NCBI GenBank assembly: GCA_900544685.1
Contig: UQWA01000006.1
Span: forward strand, 1 to 64,000
Length of the DNA stretch: 64,000 bases
Reading direction: 5' to 3'
Source of the DNA: an uncultured Lachnospiraceae bacterium
GTDB lineage: Bacteria > Bacillota > Clostridia > Lachnospirales > Lachnospiraceae
Part shown: piece after piece, positions 60,427 through 64,000 of the stretch
Position numbering within the stretch: the first letter of the stretch is position 1
How the letters are laid out: each line of letters opens with the position of its first letter
The notes under the pieces: model-generated
What the model saw: the letters and a program-made list of their open reading frames with translations, nothing else
Told to the model about the DNA's origin: nothing
The model's database searches: none
Program-made: the position numbers and the translations under genes

Positions 60427-62094
60427 ATGAAGAACTTTAAGAAGTATACCAGACAGTATTTTATGCCGCCAGTGGAATGTATGGACTGGACAAAGAAAGA
60501 ATACATTGACAAAGCTCCAATCTGGTGTAGTGTAGACCTGCGAGACGGCAATCAGGCATTAATTGTTCCAATGAATCTGCAGCAGAAGATAGATTTCTTT
60601 AAATTACTGGTAAAGATTGGATTTAAGGAGATTGAAGTTGGTTTCCCGGCAGCATCAGAGACAGAGTATCATTTCCTTCGTGCACTGATTGAACAGGATC
60701 TGATCCCGGATGATGTAACCATTCAGGTACTGACTCAGGCAAGAGAACATATCATTAAGAAGACATTTGAAGCACTAGAAGGCGCGAAAAAAGCAGTAGT
60801 GCATGTATATAATTCTACATCACTTTCTCAGAGAGAGCAGGTATTTAAAAAGACTAAAGAAGAGATTCTTAAGATTGCGGTGGATGGTGCAGCCTTACTG
60901 AAGAAGCTGGCAGATGAGACAGAAGGCAACTTCTCTTTTGAATACAGTCCTGAGAGCTTTACAGGAACGGAACCGGAATATGCACTGGAAGTGGTGAATG
61001 CTGTACTGGATGTATGGCAGCCAACGCCAGATAATAAAGTCATCATCAATCTTCCAAGTACAGTACAGCATTCCATGCCGCATGTGTATGCAAGTCAGAT
61101 TGAATACATGAGTAAGAACATGAAGTATCGTGAAAATGTAGTACTTTCCCTTCATCCACATAATGACAGAGGTTCTGGTGTCAGTGATGCAGAAATGGGT
61201 ATTCTGGCAGGTGCAGACAGAATCGAAGGTACCCTGTTTGGAAACGGGGAACGTACCGGTAATGTGGATATCGTAACCCTGGCAATGAATATGTATGCAC
61301 AGGGTGTAGATCCGGAGCTGGATTTTACTGATATGCTTGATATCTGTGAGCAGTATGAAAAATATACCGGTATGAAGATTGATATGAGAAGCCCATACAG
61401 TGGAGCACTGGTATTTGCTGCATTTTCAGGATCACATCAGGATGCAATTGCAAAGGGTATGAAGTATAGAGAGACACATGACTGTGAACACTGGACAGTA
61501 CCGTATCTTCCAATTGATCCGGCAGATATCGGAAGACATTATGAAGCAGATGTCATCCGTATTAACAGCCAGTCCGGAAAAGGCGGCGTAGGATACATTC
61601 TGGAACAGTACTATGGATTAAATCTTCCGGCTAAGATGCGTGAAGCAATGGGATATGCAGCTAAGGCAGCATCTGATGAGAAGGAAAAAGAACTGCTTCC
61701 GGATGAGATCTTTGAACTGTTCAAGTCCAGATATGAAGATACTACCGAACCATTCAATATTACAGAGGCACACTTTAAACAGCATAATGGAATTATTGCA
61801 GAAGTGATGGTGGAGCATGATGGAGAAAAGAAGATGGCAGTTGCTTCCGGAAACGGACGTCTTGATGCGATCAGTAATGCGCTGAAGAAACAGTTCCGTC
61901 TGGAATATCGTCTGGAGACTTATCAGGAACATGCGCTGGAGCAGAGTTCCAGTTCCAGAGCGATTGCCTATGTGGGTATCCGGGATGAACAGGATAAGCG
62001 TTTCTGGGGAGCAGGTGTAGATCAGGATATTATCAAGGCTTCCTACAATGCCCTTGTCACAGCAATCAATAATATGTTGAATGATGTAGAATAA
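60427..62094 (+). CDS. leuA: 2-isopropylmalate synthase (long, type 2 form)
   Basis: 555 residues. It has the HMGL-type core with VDLRDGNQALIVPMNLQQK (about residues 36-54), EVGFPAASETEY near 76, SLHPHNDRGSGVSDAEMG near 240 with metal-binding histidines, and GNGERTGNVDIVTLAMN. The C-terminal 120 residues are the leucine-feedback LeuA dimer domain. The length and N-terminus (KYTRQYFMPPVECMDWTKKE) fit the yeast/actinobacterial-type enzyme. The ATG at 60427 follows GGAGG; the frame extending to 60265 reads through the T-box and is rejected. It is physically separated from leuCD. Confidence 0.96.
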   Translation: MKNFKKYTRQYFMPPVECMDWTKKEYIDKAPIWCSVDLRDGNQALIVPMNLQQKIDFFKLLVKIGFKEIEVGFPAASETEYHFLRALIEQDLIPDDVTIQVLTQAREHIIKKTFEALEGAKKAVVHVYNSTSLSQREQVFKKTKEEILKIAVDGAALLKKLADETEGNFSFEYSPESFTGTEPEYALEVVNAVLDVWQPTPDNKVIINLPSTVQHSMPHVYASQIEYMSKNMKYRENVVLSLHPHNDRGSGVSDAEMGILAGADRIEGTLFGNGERTGNVDIVTLAMNMYAQGVDPELDFTDMLDICEQYEKYTGMKIDMRSPYSGALVFAAFSGSHQDAIAKGMKYRETHDCEHWTVPYLPIDPADIGRHYEADVIRINSQSGKGGVGYILEQYYGLNLPAKMREAMGYAAKAASDEKEKELLPDEIFELFKSRYEDTTEPFNITEAHFKQHNGIIAEVMVEHDGEKKMAVASGNGRLDAISNALKKQFRLEYRLETYQEHALEQSSSSRAIAYVGIRDEQDKRFWGAGVDQDIIKASYNALVTAINNMLNDVE

Positions 62095-62112
62095 TATAAA
62101 GTGAATGTTACG

Positions 62113-62160
62113 AAAAAAGGCGTTATCCACACAAAATAGCGGGATAACGCCTTTTTTGTC
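62113..62160 (+). terminator. Terminator after leuA
   Basis: AAAAGGCGTTATCC pairs with GGATAACGCCTTTT, followed by TTG. Confidence 0.9.
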
Positions 62161-62222
62161 ACAAAAATGTGAAAAAATATGAAAAATATCAACATAAATA
62201 TTACAAAAATGTGAATAACTTG

Positions 62223-62251
62223 TTGACAAAGAAACAGAAATGAAATAAAAT
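62223..62251 (+). promoter_or_regulatory. Promoter of the SleB-like hydrolase gene
   Basis: TTGACA, a 17-base spacer and TAAAAT. Two copies of ACAAAAATGTGAA lie upstream (about 62161 and 62203). Confidence 0.65.
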
Positions 62252-62298
62252 ATCAAAAGATGGGAGTAACTATCAGAGAAAGGAAGGAAAAACAGCAT

Positions 62299-63174
62299 AT
62301 GGAAGTAGAAAATATACTTCTGGCGGCTATGTGTCGTATGATTCATCGAACCAGACGTGTATATCGGAAGCACGTTGCTGTTGTCCGTGTGGTATTTCTG
62401 GCAGCAATCGTATTTCTGTGCGCTTTGGGGGTCAGCGGGGGAAGCAGAATACTGATTTCAGCAGGGATGGGTAAGACATCCGGGTTGCAGACAGGAATAA
62501 TAGAAGTTCAGGCCGCAGAGGTGGAAGAGACCGAAGCGGCAGCGCAGCTTCAGGCAGGACTGATGGGAGTCGTAAATGGTGCAATCACTATGGACGCATA
62601 TTCCCAGGCAGCGAGTGAGATAGACACTGCGAGTGCAAATGAAAACATACTGGTAGGTGCTGCGAGAGCAAGCCGTACAGAGAGGAGACGTACCAGCCTC
62701 GGAAAAAGTGCACAGTCAGCACAGAGTGTGTTTGTATGTGCCAGAGAGGTGGTAAAGAGTTACCAGATGCCGGAGAGCGAGTATTACACTTTGCTGCAGA
62801 TTGTAGAGGCAGAAGCAACAGGAGAAGACCTGGAAGGGAAAATGCTGATTGCCAATGTTATTCTGAACAGAGTGAGGGATCCGAGATTCCCGGATACGAT
62901 CGAAGAGGTTGTCTGGCAGCAGATCGATGGCTCTGCGCAGTTTCAGCCGACCATTGACGGGAGAATTAATACCGTGGAAATCACACAGTCTACCATCGAA
63001 GCAGTGGACAGAGTCCTTGCAGGAGAAGATGAGTCCCAGGGGGCACTGTACTTTATGGCAAGAAGCGGCTCCGATGCATCCAGTATAGGATGGTTTGAAG
63101 CAAATCTGACACCACTGATGGTGCATGGTGGACATGAATATTATACTTTATCAGAAGATAAACAGGTATCTTAA
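62299..63174 (+). CDS. Cell wall hydrolase, SleB/CwlJ (Hydrolase_2) family
   Basis: 291 residues. An N-terminal membrane segment (VVRVVFLAAIVFLCALGVSG, about 30-50) precedes a linker and the Hydrolase_2 domain (about 170-290). Features are LLQIVEAEATGEDLEGKMLI with the predicted catalytic glutamate, ANVILNRVRDPRFPDTIEEV, and a C-terminal HGGHEYY. Such enzymes are cortex lytic transglycosylases in spore germination or vegetative wall hydrolases; a housekeeping-type promoter and no peptidoglycan-binding domain leave the role open. The start is ATG 62299 with GGAAGG 12 bases upstream; ATG 62260 lacks a ribosome site. Confidence 0.85.
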   Translation: MEVENILLAAMCRMIHRTRRVYRKHVAVVRVVFLAAIVFLCALGVSGGSRILISAGMGKTSGLQTGIIEVQAAEVEETEAAAQLQAGLMGVVNGAITMDAYSQAASEIDTASANENILVGAARASRTERRRTSLGKSAQSAQSVFVCAREVVKSYQMPESEYYTLLQIVEAEATGEDLEGKMLIANVILNRVRDPRFPDTIEEVVWQQIDGSAQFQPTIDGRINTVEITQSTIEAVDRVLAGEDESQGALYFMARSGSDASSIGWFEANLTPLMVHGGHEYYTLSEDKQVS

Positions 63175-63175
63175 C

Positions 63176-63206
63176 AGAAGGGCAGCGCAGGCTGCCCTTC
63201 TTGCTG
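63176..63206 (+). terminator. Probable terminator after the wall hydrolase gene
   Basis: AGAAGGGCAGC pairs perfectly with GCTGCCCTTCT around GCAG; the following TGCTGTT is a poor U-tract. Confidence 0.6.
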
Positions 63207-63245
63207 TTATGATGGAGGGGTGACTGCAACTCTTACGTCACAGGG

Positions 63246-63274
63246 TTGCGTGACAAAAAAAGGTGTGCTATACT
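63246..63274 (+). promoter_or_regulatory. Promoter of thrC
   Basis: TTGCGT, a 17-base spacer and TATACT lie about 80 bases before the thrC start. No T-box was seen. Confidence 0.55.
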
Positions 63275-63351
63275 TGGTAAAAATGTCTGGAATAAGGCAT
63301 TATCTGGAAGGACACTTAACAGATAGGAATAAGAAAAGGAACGGTGAGAAA

Positions 63352-64000
63352 ATGGAAGTATTATATAGAAGTACAAGAAGCCCGGAGGGAACAGTGACCG
63401 CATCACAGGCAATTTTAAAAGGTCTGGCAGAAGATGGAGGTTTATTTGTACCACTGCAGATTCCTGCACTGGATGTGACAATGGATCAGCTCGCAGGCAT
63501 GAGCTATCAGGAGACAGCCTTTGAAGTAATGAAGTTGTTTTTTACAGATTTTACAGAAGAAGAACTGAAAAACTGTATTGCAAAAGCTTACGATGATAAG
63601 TTTGATACGAAGGAGATTGCACCTCTGAAGAAGGAAGACGGCGTCTTTTATCTGGAACTGTTTCATGGTGCGACCATTGCGTTTAAAGATATGGCACTTT
63701 CGATTCTGCCACACCTTCTTACTACTTCAGCAAAAAAGAATCATGTGGAAAATGAGATCGTAATTCTGACTGCCACATCAGGGGATACAGGTAAGGCAGC
63801 CCTGGCAGGATTCGCAGATGTTCCGGGAACCAGAATCATTGTATTTTACCCGAAGAATGGTGTCAGCCCAATTCAGGAAAAACAGATGGTGACGCAGAAG
63901 GGAAAGAATACCTATGTAGTAGGCATTAAGGGCAACTTTGATGATGCACAGACAGGCGTAAAGAAGATGTTTGGAGATAAAGAACTTGCAGCAGAGATGA
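63352..64000 (+). CDS. thrC: Threonine synthase (3' end beyond window)
   Basis: An open frame of 216 codons continues past the window edge. It begins MEVLYRSTRSPEGTVTASQ, a typical ThrC N-terminus. The PLP-binding lysine is in FHGATIAFKDMALSIL (about residue 113), and TATSGDTGKAALAGF is the phosphate loop (about 140-154). The enzyme makes threonine from O-phosphohomoserine. The full length should be near 490 residues, so about half is missing here. GAAAAGGAACGGTGAG precedes the ATG. Confidence 0.95.
   Translation, partial: MEVLYRSTRSPEGTVTASQAILKGLAEDGGLFVPLQIPALDVTMDQLAGMSYQETAFEVMKLFFTDFTEEELKNCIAKAYDDKFDTKEIAPLKKEDGVFYLELFHGATIAFKDMALSILPHLLTTSAKKNHVENEIVILTATSGDTGKAALAGFADVPGTRIIVFYPKNGVSPIQEKQMVTQKGKNTYVVGIKGNFDDAQTGVKKMFGDKELAAEM

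Overview
The window reads as chromosome of a spore-forming, anaerobic Firmicute of the family Lachnospiraceae (Blautia/Ruminococcus/Dorea-like). The reasons are a complete spoIIIAA-AH operon and spoIVB, a FeoA-FeoB fusion, a T-box leader, an NPxTG-type surface protein, Glu/Thr-rich secreted proteins, AAGGAGG ribosome sites and moderate GC. The genus is an inference. About 60 genes are packed densely, mostly on the + strand. I saw no rRNA, tRNA, CRISPR array, prophage or intact insertion sequence.

Region 1 (1-14.4 kb) is nutrient uptake. It holds an AGCS sodium/amino-acid symporter, a zinc-dependent phospholipase C-like protein, a polar amino-acid ABC transporter (2601-4986) and a five-gene oligopeptide ABC transporter (5139-10693). 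These are followed by a dipeptide epimerase, a cytosolic NlpC/P60 peptidase and a transglutaminase-fold protein. The second half resembles the B. subtilis ykf murein-peptide salvage locus with an added transglutaminase-like partner. Both ABC operons begin with a good promoter followed at once by a terminator-like hairpin, which suggests attenuation. Both binding proteins lack a lipobox.

Region 2 (14.4-16.5 kb) holds a GNAT acetyltransferase, a carbamate kinase-like protein with an altered active site, and a cupin.

Region 3 (16.6-33.8 kb) is a conserved housekeeping and sporulation block: spoIIIAA-AH, prfC, an Asp23/Gls24 protein, nusB, xseA, xseB, ispA, dxs, tlyA, nadK, argR, recN, spoIVB. 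The spo0A gene that often follows spoIVB is not here.

Region 4 (33.9-48.4 kb) is mixed. It contains a split chromate transporter, feoAB, an L25/Ctc protein, a DUF3786 protein, a TetR regulator divergent from a radical SAM protein, a secreted C39-like peptidase, a C-GCAxxG-C-C protein, nudC and two further Nudix hydrolases, an ABC-2 transporter, and a second TetR regulator.

Region 5 (48.5-64 kb) carries surface and biosynthetic genes: a DUF308 membrane protein, a 961-residue heptad-repeat protein, a second C39 peptidase, a CBS protein, ilvN-ilvC-leuC-leuD, a large wall-anchored surface protein on the opposite strand, leuA behind a leucine T-box, a SleB-like wall hydrolase, and the start of thrC, which runs off the window. 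Several starts were moved downstream from the longest possible reading frame because the ribosome site, promoter or family length supports the shorter form. These cases are noted in the entries.
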